Of a stretch of DNA of 10,696 nt, positions 1-6,852 are shown in pieces. The notes beneath the pieces are model-generated. The model worked only from the letters and a program-made list of their open reading frames with translations, made no database searches and was not told where the DNA came from. Each line of letters starts with the position of its first letter. Within the stretch, counting starts at the first letter, position 1. Made by a program: the position numbers and the translations under genes. The DNA comes from an uncultured Clostridia bacterium (GTDB lineage: Bacteria; Bacillota; Clostridia; Saccharofermentanales; Saccharofermentanaceae). The stretch spans positions 1 through 10,696 of the forward strand of contig CAMNNN010000027.1 in assembly GCA_946545505.1 (NCBI GenBank), written 5' to 3'.

Positions 1-1812
1 TTCATTATTGATGACTTCGTCCGCCGATACGACGTAGATGCCCTGCGAAGACAGAACCCACAGGTTGTTACTGCTGTCGGGCACCACCTCGAAATTGTTG
101 TTATACGGGAAAGTATCGACATTCGTGAGCACGCCGTCATACATGTACTCGATGGAGTTGGATGTAACTACCCAATACAGGTCATGAGCGTCGTCTCTTC
201 TTATTCTCATAACAACTTCACTCGTAAGTCCGCCGGAAGAATCGATGTGTCTTATGTCGTCTTCACTGATGACATACATACCGTCGCCGTCGGTACCGGC
301 ATAGATCGCACCGTCGTCGCCTGCGCAGACCGTAAGCGTAACCGTGTTGCCGATTCCGTCGTCTTCATCGTAGATATCGACGACCCGGAAATCACGGATA
401 ACCGCGATACCGTCGTTGGTCGCTGCCACGATCTCACCCGTCGGCATCTCGCATACGCAGCGGACCTCATTATTCGGCATACCGTCGCCTGTCGTGAACT
501 GAATGATGTTGCCGTTGTCCTCGAGACAGACAAGACCTGTGCCGTTCGTAAATGTGCTGAACCACATGTTGCCTTCAGAGTCGAGGAAGATATCTCTTAT
601 TCTCTGTTCGTTAAGATAAGCGGTGATATCATTCTCGATACGCGAGTTAGTCGCCGTATCGATAAGCTGCAGACCGTTATCAGTTCCGATGTAGAGGATT
701 CCGTCTTTAAGGTTCGTCGCATTGACAACTCCATCATCGATACCTGCGACATATGTATAGTTAAGGAAGTTGTTCGTCATGATCTTCATGACGCCGTATC
801 TGGACGATGCGAACCACATATTGCCCTGATAATCAGACGTGATCATCTCGATCGAATCGCCGACCGGAATATTCTCTATCCTGACGAACTCATTATCCTG
901 ATTGACGAACCCGACAGTATGATCGGCTCCGAGCCAGAGACGTCCGCATCCGTAATACATGCAGTTGATATTCTGAGCTTCGCCCGTGTTTATCCTGACA
1001 AGATCCTGGGATTTGGAACCGAATCTTCCGTAATAGACACTGTTGACCACCGTACCAAAATAGAGAGTGGATGCCTCATTGGGATCCGCGACGATACAGG
1101 TGATCTTTGGAATTCCGAGCGTTCCGCTGTCGTAGAACTGACTGATGCCGTCAGTATTTACCGAGAAGACGGAGCCGCCCTTCGTGACTCCGAAGACATT
1201 GCCGTCGATATCCGAGACGAGATTAAGAATACGCTCGTTGTTGATCCTCTCGTCATCGATGATATGGATCGTCATGTTATTGTCGAAGTAACAAAGGCCC
1301 ATCGTCGTTCCGACATAGACGATACCGTCGTTATCTTCTGCGAATGTTCTGATAGATGCTGAAGGCAGACCGTCGGCCTTCGTGTAGTGGAAGTTCTCGG
1401 AGCCGTGCATAACGACGACACCGTTGTCGTTCGTCGCTACCCAGATTCTTCCGATCCTGTCTTCGAATATATCTCTTCCGCTCGTGAGACCTTCGACATT
1501 CGTAAGTCTCTCGAATGCCAGGCCGTCGTATCTGATGATTCCGCTGTATCCGCCGATCCACATATATCCGTCGCTCGTACACAGTACGCAGTTCGCTTCG
1601 GATGTGGGAAGACCGTTCGTGGCGTTATAAAGCTCGGCCGAATAACCTACGTTATCTATCTGGCCGGTGACGGCGTAACCGCCTCCGATGCCCTCCGGCT
1701 GTTCCGTATTAGTGCCGCTGTCCGAATGAGCGAACGCACCGGCGGAAAGCCCTGCCATTATCAGTGCCGTGAGGATCAAAGCTATGCAGGATCTGAACTT
1801 CAGACTCTTCAT
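1..1812 (-). CDS. Propeller-type sensor protein, N-terminal 604 residues (3' end beyond the left edge)
   Basis: An open frame runs from the ATG at 1812-1810 to the window edge without a stop, giving 604 visible residues. Residues 1-28 look like a signal peptide (MKSLKF, hydrophobic core, then AGAFA before HSD). The rest is a series of about twelve short repeats of the Reg_prop (two-component regulator propeller) type, for example DGYMWIGGYSGIIRYDG, IWVATNDNGVVVM, MWFASSRYGVMKI, LYIGTDNGLQLID and IYAGTDGDGMYVI. Such repeats fold as extracytoplasmic beta-propellers in sensor proteins that usually continue into a Y_Y_Y domain, a membrane helix and a kinase or GGDEF output domain; here that part is outside the window. 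The start has an AAGGAGGA site just upstream, and the ATG overlaps the stop of the HD-GYP gene by one base (TGATG), so translation is probably coupled. Its ligand and output are unknown. Confidence 0.9.
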   Translation of the reverse strand, partial: MKSLKFRSCIALILTALIMAGLSAGAFAHSDSGTNTEQPEGIGGGYAVTGQIDNVGYSAELYNATNGLPTSEANCVLCTSDGYMWIGGYSGIIRYDGLAFERLTNVEGLTSGRDIFEDRIGRIWVATNDNGVVVMHGSENFHYTKADGLPSASIRTFAEDNDGIVYVGTTMGLCYFDNNMTIHIIDDERINNERILNLVSDIDGNVFGVTKGGSVFSVNTDGISQFYDSGTLGIPKITCIVADPNEASTLYFGTVVNSVYYGRFGSKSQDLVRINTGEAQNINCMYYGCGRLWLGADHTVGFVNQDNEFVRIENIPVGDSIEMITSDYQGNMWFASSRYGVMKIMTNNFLNYTYVAGIDDGVVNATNLKDGILYIGTDNGLQLIDTATNSRIENDITAYLNEQRIRDIFLDSEGNMWFSTFTNGTGLVCLEDNGNIIQFTTGDGMPNNEVRCVCEMPTGEIVAATNDGIAVIRDFRVVDIYDEDDGIGNTVTLTVCAGDDGAIYAGTDGDGMYVISEDDIRHIDSSGGLTSEVVMRIRRDDAHDLYWVVTSNSIEYMYDGVLTNVDTFPYNNNFEVVPDSSNNLWVLSSQGIYVVSADEVINNE

Positions 1813-3986
1813 CAGTCCTCCTTAAACTTATTCATAATCTTGACGACCTCATCGATCGACTCCATGAACACCTCGACGACCTTCGGGTCGAACTGTGCTC
1901 CCGCGCCTTCCTGAATGATCGACAATGCCTTGTCGAGCGGGAAAGCGGGTTTATAAACTCTGGGGGATACCAGAGCATCGAAGACATCAGCTACCGACAT
2001 GACACGTGCAGACAGAGGGATGACCTCGCCGTGCAGACCTTCGGGGTAGCCCTTGCCGTCCCAGCGCTCGTGGTGGTAACCCGCCATGTTACGGGCTTCC
2101 TTGAGATAAGAGTCACCCTCGACCTTACTGATGGCACTCTCGATGATCTTACGGCCTTCGGTGGTGTGTGTCTTCATGATGGCGAACTCTTCGTCAGTGA
2201 GCTTGCCGGGCTTATTAAGTACCGTGTCGGAGACTGCGATCTTACCGATGTCGTGAAGAGGCGCTGACATTTCGACGTCTCTTATGTACTTGTCGGTGAG
2301 CTTCTCCGTGTAGTAGCCGTTACGCTTGAGGCCCTCGAGGATGATCCTTACGTAAGCCGCAGTCTTCTGAACGTGCGCACCGGTGTCGGAGTCACGCGAC
2401 TCGACCATATCCGCCATCGTGATGATAAGGCCGGTCTGCATCTTCGATATCTCGTCAGACTTGCTCTTAATGTCGTTCATCTGCGCGACGGTGTCGCTCG
2501 TAAGTTTGCACAGAGCCTTGTACAGAAGTTCCATCTCGTCGCCCGTATGAATGTCGAGGCTCTCCATCTTCTGAAGCTTCTCGGCGTAGCGCTCGTCATC
2601 CATGAACGCGACCTCATCTGCATAGCTTGTCATTCCCGCGATCGGCATAACGATGCGGTATCTCGCGGTCCAGACGCCGATGACTACGACGAGGATGAAG
2701 AAACCTGCGAACAGCAGGACAACTCTTCCTATAAAGTCAGTGGTAAACGAATCGATAACCTCGAGCTTGATATTCGCGACCGCATAACAGACCGTATGGC
2801 CGTTGACATCGCGGACGGGATAGTAAGTCATGATGTAATCGCCGTATTGGTCCTCGACTGCGAGTGTCGGAACATCATCGCCTAACAGCAGGTTCTCCCT
2901 GTACTGCACGAAGCCGGGCTCGTAATCCACGAGTGTTCCAGCGCCGACGCCCGGAACGAACGTGCCGTCCGGCAAATAAGCATCCAGGTCGAATACGACG
3001 CGGCAGCCGTTGTTCTCAGGCTTGTATACGTAGAGGAACTGGATGTCATCCGAACTGTTAAGGATATCGGTGAGCCTTTTCTCCGTCTCCTCGTAGCCTC
3101 TCGCCTTGTAGCTGTATCTTATGTATTCGTTGACTCTCTCGGGATCGATGCACGTCGAGGCAAGATAAGCTATCTGCTCAGCCTTCTCACGCGTCTGCTC
3201 CTCCGTGGTACGGTGATAGTTGATAAGGCTGAACCAGCTTACGATTATCGTCATGATGAATGTCGACAGGACGATCGTTAAGATAGTTCTCATTCCGATG
3301 GATATGCGGCCTGAGATATTGCTGATGACCGATCCCTGCTCGTAAGCTGTAAGAATTTTATGCTTCCAGCCGCTGAACCTGAGCGATGCCTTGAGTTCTT
3401 CAGGCATTGTGCTGATCGTGATGATCGCGACAAGAACGGATATAGCCTTATCGATGAAGTCTGTGATAAATGTAGCAGTTACATGCGAAGCGAATACTCC
3501 CATCCCCAGAAGATTCTTCAGGAACTCCATGATGCTGACGACCATAGGGGATTCCGAAGGCGATCTGTACAGGAACCACGTGATAACGGAACCGATGCCG
3601 CCGCCGATGAGTGCGATCACGAAGACAAACAGGAACTTGCCCGTCTTGGTCTTAATCTTGCCGCTCTCGAAGAAATAGCCCGTGGCGATAGCGATCAGCA
3701 TGTTCAGGGAAGCATAGAAGATCGACTCGCCATCGAGCGTGAAATTGATGATATTAGTACACAGGGCAGTGACGATACCCGGGATAACGCCCGAGACACC
3801 GGTAACGATGATGGTACCGACTGTATCGATGTAGAACGGGAGGTCCGTCTGTCTTACGAGTGTGGACAACAGAAAATTAAGCGCAATACCTAACAAGATA
3901 AAGGCTATGATGCGGGGACGCAGAATACTCTTATTCGCGCGTACCTTCTCGGTATTAACCTTGTTCTGCTCAGAATGCTCCGACAT
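1812..3986 (-). CDS. Membrane HD-GYP domain phosphodiesterase with Cache-like sensor and S-component-like N-terminus
   Basis: The protein has 724 residues from the ATG at 3986. Residues about 24-195 hold five or six hydrophobic segments. A membrane helix at about 232-257 is followed by an extracytoplasmic region of about 160 residues resembling a single Cache domain (HRTTEEQTREKAEQIAYLAS at its start, DYIMTYYPVRD near its end). Then come a helix at 417-440, a HAMP-like linker and the HD-GYP domain at about 515-724. The catalytic signature is complete: H538, HDIGK (H578/D579), H607, HHERWDGKGYP (H638/H639, GYP at 646-648) and D667/D670. HD-GYP proteins hydrolyse cyclic-di-GMP, or in some cases cGAMP, using two or three metal ions, so an active enzyme is expected. 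A TTG 12 bases further upstream is open but has no better ribosome site; the ATG follows a weak GGGGTG. The stop overlaps the start of the propeller gene, suggesting a joint signalling unit. Confidence 0.92.
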   Translation of the reverse strand: MSEHSEQNKVNTEKVRANKSILRPRIIAFILLGIALNFLLSTLVRQTDLPFYIDTVGTIIVTGVSGVIPGIVTALCTNIINFTLDGESIFYASLNMLIAIATGYFFESGKIKTKTGKFLFVFVIALIGGGIGSVITWFLYRSPSESPMVVSIMEFLKNLLGMGVFASHVTATFITDFIDKAISVLVAIITISTMPEELKASLRFSGWKHKILTAYEQGSVISNISGRISIGMRTILTIVLSTFIMTIIVSWFSLINYHRTTEEQTREKAEQIAYLASTCIDPERVNEYIRYSYKARGYEETEKRLTDILNSSDDIQFLYVYKPENNGCRVVFDLDAYLPDGTFVPGVGAGTLVDYEPGFVQYRENLLLGDDVPTLAVEDQYGDYIMTYYPVRDVNGHTVCYAVANIKLEVIDSFTTDFIGRVVLLFAGFFILVVVIGVWTARYRIVMPIAGMTSYADEVAFMDDERYAEKLQKMESLDIHTGDEMELLYKALCKLTSDTVAQMNDIKSKSDEISKMQTGLIITMADMVESRDSDTGAHVQKTAAYVRIILEGLKRNGYYTEKLTDKYIRDVEMSAPLHDIGKIAVSDTVLNKPGKLTDEEFAIMKTHTTEGRKIIESAISKVEGDSYLKEARNMAGYHHERWDGKGYPEGLHGEVIPLSARVMSVADVFDALVSPRVYKPAFPLDKALSIIQEGAGAQFDPKVVEVFMESIDEVVKIMNKFKED

Positions 3987-4017
3987 CGCACACCCCAAAA
4001 GTTACTTATATTTAATT

Positions 4018-4049
4018 ATTATATAGTAGGTCGCGGTCACAATGTGTGA
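4018..4049 (-). promoter_or_regulatory. Putative promoter and operator of the HD-GYP gene
   Basis: A perfect TATAAT lies on the minus strand at 4023-4018, 31 bases before the ATG. The matching -35 position (CACATT, 4046-4041, spacer 17) is poor. A perfect inverted repeat, TCACA-CAT-TGTGA (4037-4049), covers that -35 region and could be an operator. The surrounding sequence is AT-rich compared with the genes. I see no terminator for the ABC-F gene ahead of it, so readthrough is also possible. Confidence 0.45.
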
Positions 4050-4082
4050 ATTTGTTTTGAATAATGGATATTTCCCCCGCTG

Positions 4083-5543
4083 TCAGAACCGGTATTCCGC
4101 GTCCGCCACTGCCTGTGCGAATGCCCTGTCGTGCTCGACAAACAGCATTGTGACATCACTCTCGCGGACCAGGCGCTCGATCTCCCTTCGCATATACACG
4201 TCGATATAGTTAAGCGGCTCGTCCCACAGGTACACATCCGCCTTCTCACACAGCGAGAGCGCGAGCATAACGAACTTCTTCTGCCCGAGCGACAATGCGC
4301 CGGCATCGCGGTAGAGCATCTCCTTGGTAAAGCCCATTTTCACGAGTATCGTGGAGAACTGCGTCCTGTCGGCACCCCGGTCCGCACAGATATCATAGAG
4401 CGTACCCTTGAGGCTCGACGTGTCCTGCCCGACATACGAGAACTTGAGACCGCGCGCGATACGGATATCCCCCTCGACCTGTATTCCCTCTTCTTCACCG
4501 ATGCCCGCGAGGTACTTGATAAGCGTACTCTTGCCGCAGCCGTTAGTTCCCTGAAGCTCCAGCTTCTGCCCCCTCTCGAGCTCGAAGCTGATGCCTTCCG
4601 CGATTATCTGCCCGTAGCGCGCGATGGTCACATCTTTAAGGCTCACCGGCTTCCTGTCGTGATGCTCGCTTCCCGTGATCTTCAGAGTCTGTTCGCGCTC
4701 GAGGTCCTTAAGAAGCGACTGCTTCTCCTGAAGCTTGCGCTCATTTCTGTTCTCAAGGTTCTTGGCAAGACTCATAAGCTTGCTTGCCTTCTTCCCCTCG
4801 TATGCCCTTCGAAAATGATCTTCCGCCACTTTCGAGGGGGCGTGTGCACGGTTCTTATACCCTTCTGCCTTGCCCGACCACGACGCATTCTTCTTCATCG
4901 CTGACTCGATCGCGCCCATCTCCTTCTTAAGCTGTTCGTTACGGGCCTTCTCGGACTCCTGGCGCTGCTCGTTATTCTCCCACCATGTGGAGAACTTCGC
5001 GTTAACAAGCTCCACCCCGCTTCTCGTGATCACCAGCGTGTGATCGGTGCACCGGTCCAGGAAGTCCCGGTCGTGAGATATCAGTATGAAGCCCTCTTTG
5101 GCCGCGAGGTACTCCGCGACCTTCTCTCGTCCCTGCCTGTCCAGGTGGTTTGTGGGCTCGTCTATAAGCGGGTATATCCCGTCCGCTGCGAAAAGGTTCG
5201 CGAGCATCAGCTTCGTCCTCTCTCCTCCCGACAGCGTCTCCATGGGCCTCCACATAATGTCGGGATCGGCGCCCATGAGATTAAGTTCTTTCCTTACGCG
5301 CCACTCCTCGTTATCGGGCAGCGTCGCCATTGGGAATTCCACGGTCTGCGGCACTCCCGTGATGGTACCCCCGTACCGAAGCTCACCTTTAAGCAGCTTG
5401 AAGAAAGTGGTCTTACCGCGTCCGTTTCTTCCCGCGAGCGCGAGTTTCCATGTAGTGTCGAGTGTCAGATTCACATCGTCGAACAGCATCGCGTCCGACC
5501 CGTCATATCCGAAAGTTAAGTTCCTGATAGTTATCATTGGCAT
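4083..5543 (-). CDS. ABC-F ATPase, Lsa-like antibiotic-resistance (ribosome protection) type
   Basis: A soluble protein of 486 residues with two ATPase domains and no membrane helices. Domain 1 has Walker A GRNGRGKTT (38-46), signature LSGGE (104-108), Walker B ending IDEP (127-130) and H157. A charged helical linker spans about 185-295. Domain 2 has Walker A GTNGCGKST (332-340), a degenerate signature LSLGQ (417-421), WDEPLNYID (440-448) and H471. Both catalytic glutamates (E129, E442) are present. The opening (LFDDVNLTLDTTWKLALAGR) and the WDEPLNYID motif resemble Lsa-family ABC-F proteins, which displace lincosamide, streptogramin A and pleuromutilin drugs from the ribosomal peptidyl transferase centre. 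The ATG at 5543 follows AAGGAGGA at good spacing; the open frame reaches back to an ATG at 5603, but that start lies inside the leader hairpin region. Resistance function is inferred from family resemblance; a housekeeping ABC-F role is less likely. Confidence 0.9.
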   Translation of the reverse strand: MPMITIRNLTFGYDGSDAMLFDDVNLTLDTTWKLALAGRNGRGKTTFFKLLKGELRYGGTITGVPQTVEFPMATLPDNEEWRVRKELNLMGADPDIMWRPMETLSGGERTKLMLANLFAADGIYPLIDEPTNHLDRQGREKVAEYLAAKEGFILISHDRDFLDRCTDHTLVITRSGVELVNAKFSTWWENNEQRQESEKARNEQLKKEMGAIESAMKKNASWSGKAEGYKNRAHAPSKVAEDHFRRAYEGKKASKLMSLAKNLENRNERKLQEKQSLLKDLEREQTLKITGSEHHDRKPVSLKDVTIARYGQIIAEGISFELERGQKLELQGTNGCGKSTLIKYLAGIGEEEGIQVEGDIRIARGLKFSYVGQDTSSLKGTLYDICADRGADRTQFSTILVKMGFTKEMLYRDAGALSLGQKKFVMLALSLCEKADVYLWDEPLNYIDVYMRREIERLVRESDVTMLFVEHDRAFAQAVADAEYRF

Positions 5544-5545
5544 AA

Positions 5546-5571
5546 AAGATTCCTCCTTAAGGTCGAATCCT
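5546..5571 (-). promoter_or_regulatory. Hairpin presenting the ABC-F ribosome binding site in its loop
   Basis: On the minus strand AGGATTC (5571-5565) can pair with GAATCTT (5552-5546), seven pairs including one G-U. The 12-base loop (5564-5553) holds the Shine-Dalgarno AAGGAG and the palindrome CCTTAAGG. The stem ends three bases before the ATG at 5543, so it could influence initiation. Folding is inferred by eye. Confidence 0.4.
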
Positions 5572-5575
5572 CCGC

Positions 5576-5656
5576 CGGATAAGTAAACAAAAGCCGCGAA
5601 CAACGGCGCGGCAACTGATCATCTATAAAAACAGAACACGTAAAAAGACTTATCCG
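5576..5656 (-). promoter_or_regulatory. Long-range 9-bp helix in the ABC-F leader enclosing the attenuator
   Basis: In the leader RNA CGGATAAGT (5656-5648) is exactly complementary to ACTTATCCG (5584-5576). The helix would close around the whole terminator hairpin and its T-run. The same upstream block also contains CGCGG (5658-5654), which copies part of the 3' arm of the terminator and can pair with CCGCG in its 5' arm (5611-5607). It therefore has two alternative partners, which is the arrangement expected of a conformational switch. Confidence 0.45.
5585..5612 (-). terminator. Intrinsic terminator (attenuator) in the ABC-F leader
   Basis: GCCGCG (5612-5607) pairs perfectly with CGCGGC (5598-5593) across an 8-base loop, followed at once by TTTTGTTT (5592-5585). 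All six pairs are G-C. It lies after the leader peptide and 41 bases before the ABC-F start, so it would end most transcripts before the gene unless an alternative structure forms. Confidence 0.65.
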
Positions 5657-5673
5657 CGAGGTAGTATAAAACT

Positions 5674-5694
5674 TCAGCAGATGGCAGCCTTCAT
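5674..5694 (-). CDS. Six-codon leader peptide MKAAIC upstream of the ABC-F gene
   Basis: ATG AAG GCT GCC ATC TGC TGA encodes MKAAIC. It is preceded by a full AAGGAGGA at 5708-5701 with a 6-base gap to the ATG, a site as strong as that of the ABC-F gene. The ORF begins about 25 bases after the predicted transcription start and ends about 60 bases before the terminator hairpin. Very short, well-translated ORFs of this kind precede many ABC-F and methyltransferase resistance genes, where drug-stalled ribosomes shift the downstream RNA to a readthrough form. The stalling role is inference; the ORF and its ribosome site are seen directly. It has no other expected function. Confidence 0.65.
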   Translation of the reverse strand: MKAAIC

Positions 5695-5724
5695 CGGTGT
5701 TCCTCCTTGTGATTTACTGTCGTG

Positions 5725-5754
5725 ATGATACCGCTTAGACGTGCTCAGTGTCAA
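5725..5754 (-). promoter_or_regulatory. Sigma-A-type promoter of the ABC-F leader transcript
   Basis: A perfect TTGACA (5754-5749) and TATCAT (5730-5725, five of six consensus bases) are separated by 18 bp. The start point would be near 5718, giving a 5' untranslated leader of about 175 bases. The near-consensus elements suggest a strong constitutive promoter, which fits control by attenuation rather than initiation. It begins about 50 bases after the kinase stop codon. Confidence 0.7.
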
Positions 5755-5772
5755 ATCCCCCGTCCGTACAGC

Positions 5773-5800
5773 GAAGTAAACTTCTCCGTTATCTGTTTAC
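5773..5800 (-). repeat. Overlapping inverted repeats between the kinase gene and the ABC-F promoter
   Basis: GAAGT-TT-ACTTC on the minus strand (5784-5773) is a perfect palindrome. GTAAAC (5800-5795) and GTTTAC (5781-5776) form a second inverted pair 13 bases apart. They lie just after the kinase stop and about 20-45 bp upstream of the -35 element. They could be a protein-binding site; no T-run follows, so they do not look like a terminator. Confidence 0.3.
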
Positions 5801-5805
5801 GCACC

Positions 5806-6852
5806 TTACACCTCCGGGCGCTTCAGGATCAGAAGAAACACCTTGTTGTACTTCTCTCCCAGCTGATACCTCATCATCTCGGGACGCTGCACCAACTTAA
5901 GCACCGCACCGTGAAGCTCTGCGATCTTATGCGCGACCGACAGGCCAAGACCCGATCCTCCCGCCGTGCTTCTGGACTTGTCTCCCATAACAAACGGCTC
6001 GAAAATCTCATCCGCGAGCTCCTTCTCAATAGACTCGCCGCTGTCTGCGACGAACACCCGTATCTCGTCGGGTTCCTCCCTGACGGACACGCTAATGGCC
6101 GTACCTTCGGGATTATGCTTAACTGCATTCGTAAGAAGATTATTAATTACTCTCGACAACTGTATCTTATCGGCATCGGCTGTAAGAGGAGTATCGGGGA
6201 TATCTATCTCGATCTCATCCTTCTTATTCTCTATATCGGTATAATCGGCGGCTACGCATTCCCTTACGAGCTCACATATATCTATCCTGCTTCTATTGAT
6301 CGCGAAGCCTTCAGAATCAAGCCTTACATAATCGAACAGCATCTGGATGATGTCGTTCATCCTTAACGTCTTATCCCTGATCGCATCGAGATATTCTTTC
6401 TCCTGATCCTCTTTGACCATGCCGTCGGCAAGCGCCTTCGCATATCCGGAGACCGTGGTCATAGGCGTCTTAAGATCATGAGCAATATCCGAGATCATAA
6501 GATAACGCTGCTTCTGGACCTGCGCTCGCTCATTCTCGCGGGCGGCTTCATAAACTTTGAACTTACGCGTGACTCTTCCCGAGAAGATGACCGCACCGGC
6601 CGCCAAAGGCAGAACGGAGATCAGGAAAGTTCCGAGCATCATCATCAGAAGAATCGTCTTCGTACCCGAAGGCAGATCCCACAGTTCCTTGAATGTGGTT
6701 ATGTCGTAGATATAAGGGAAGAATTGATCTATAAGAAGCGGGATAATGACATTGATGATCACATAAAGCATGATGAATTCGACCACTGCCACGAGTATGG
6801 CGGTCCTGACGAATCCCTTGATAATAAACTTCTTAAGATCCCTCTCGTCCAT
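5806..6852 (-). CDS. Sensor histidine kinase (VanS/PhoR-like), partner of the adjacent regulator
   Basis: A protein of 348 residues with two membrane helices (about 13-42 and 66-90) around an extracytoplasmic loop of only about 23 residues. A short juxtamembrane linker without a clear HAMP domain leads into HisKA, with the phosphorylated histidine in AHDLKTP (H125). The ATPase domain has the N box (NNLLTNAVKHNPEG, about 237-250), the G1 box (ADSGES, D270), FEPF (284-287) and the G2 box GGSGLGLS (298-305). The second glycine of the usual DxGxG G1 motif is serine (S274). The ATG overlaps the regulator's stop by one base (TAATG) and no strong ribosome site stands alone before it, so translation is coupled. 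The tiny external loop suggests sensing within the membrane or through a partner protein rather than by a periplasm-like ligand domain. No terminator follows. Confidence 0.93.
   Translation of the reverse strand: MDERDLKKFIIKGFVRTAILVAVVEFIMLYVIINVIIPLLIDQFFPYIYDITTFKELWDLPSGTKTILLMMMLGTFLISVLPLAAGAVIFSGRVTRKFKVYEAARENERAQVQKQRYLMISDIAHDLKTPMTTVSGYAKALADGMVKEDQEKEYLDAIRDKTLRMNDIIQMLFDYVRLDSEGFAINRSRIDICELVRECVAADYTDIENKKDEIEIDIPDTPLTADADKIQLSRVINNLLTNAVKHNPEGTAISVSVREEPDEIRVFVADSGESIEKELADEIFEPFVMGDKSRSTAGGSGLGLSVAHKIAELHGAVLKLVQRPEMMRYQLGEKYNKVFLLILKRPEV

Noticed and set aside
184..1362. Long plus-strand open frame of 392 codons
   Set aside because: It lies antisense to the propeller gene, whose reading frame shows clear Reg_prop repeats and a signal peptide. 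The plus-strand product has no recognisable domain and no ribosome site, so it is a shadow frame.
2373..2885. Plus-strand open frames over the HD-GYP gene (also 3360-3893)
   Set aside because: They are antisense to a protein with complete catalytic motifs, have skewed compositions and lack ribosome sites.
1812..3998. TTG start at 3998 for the HD-GYP gene
   Set aside because: It adds only four residues (MGCA) and has no Shine-Dalgarno site; the ATG at 3986 is preceded by GGGGTG.
5544..5603. ATG at 5603 as the ABC-F start
   Set aside because: It falls in the loop of the leader terminator hairpin, lacks a ribosome site and adds 20 residues not expected before the MITIRNLTFGY strand. The ATG at 5543 has an excellent site.
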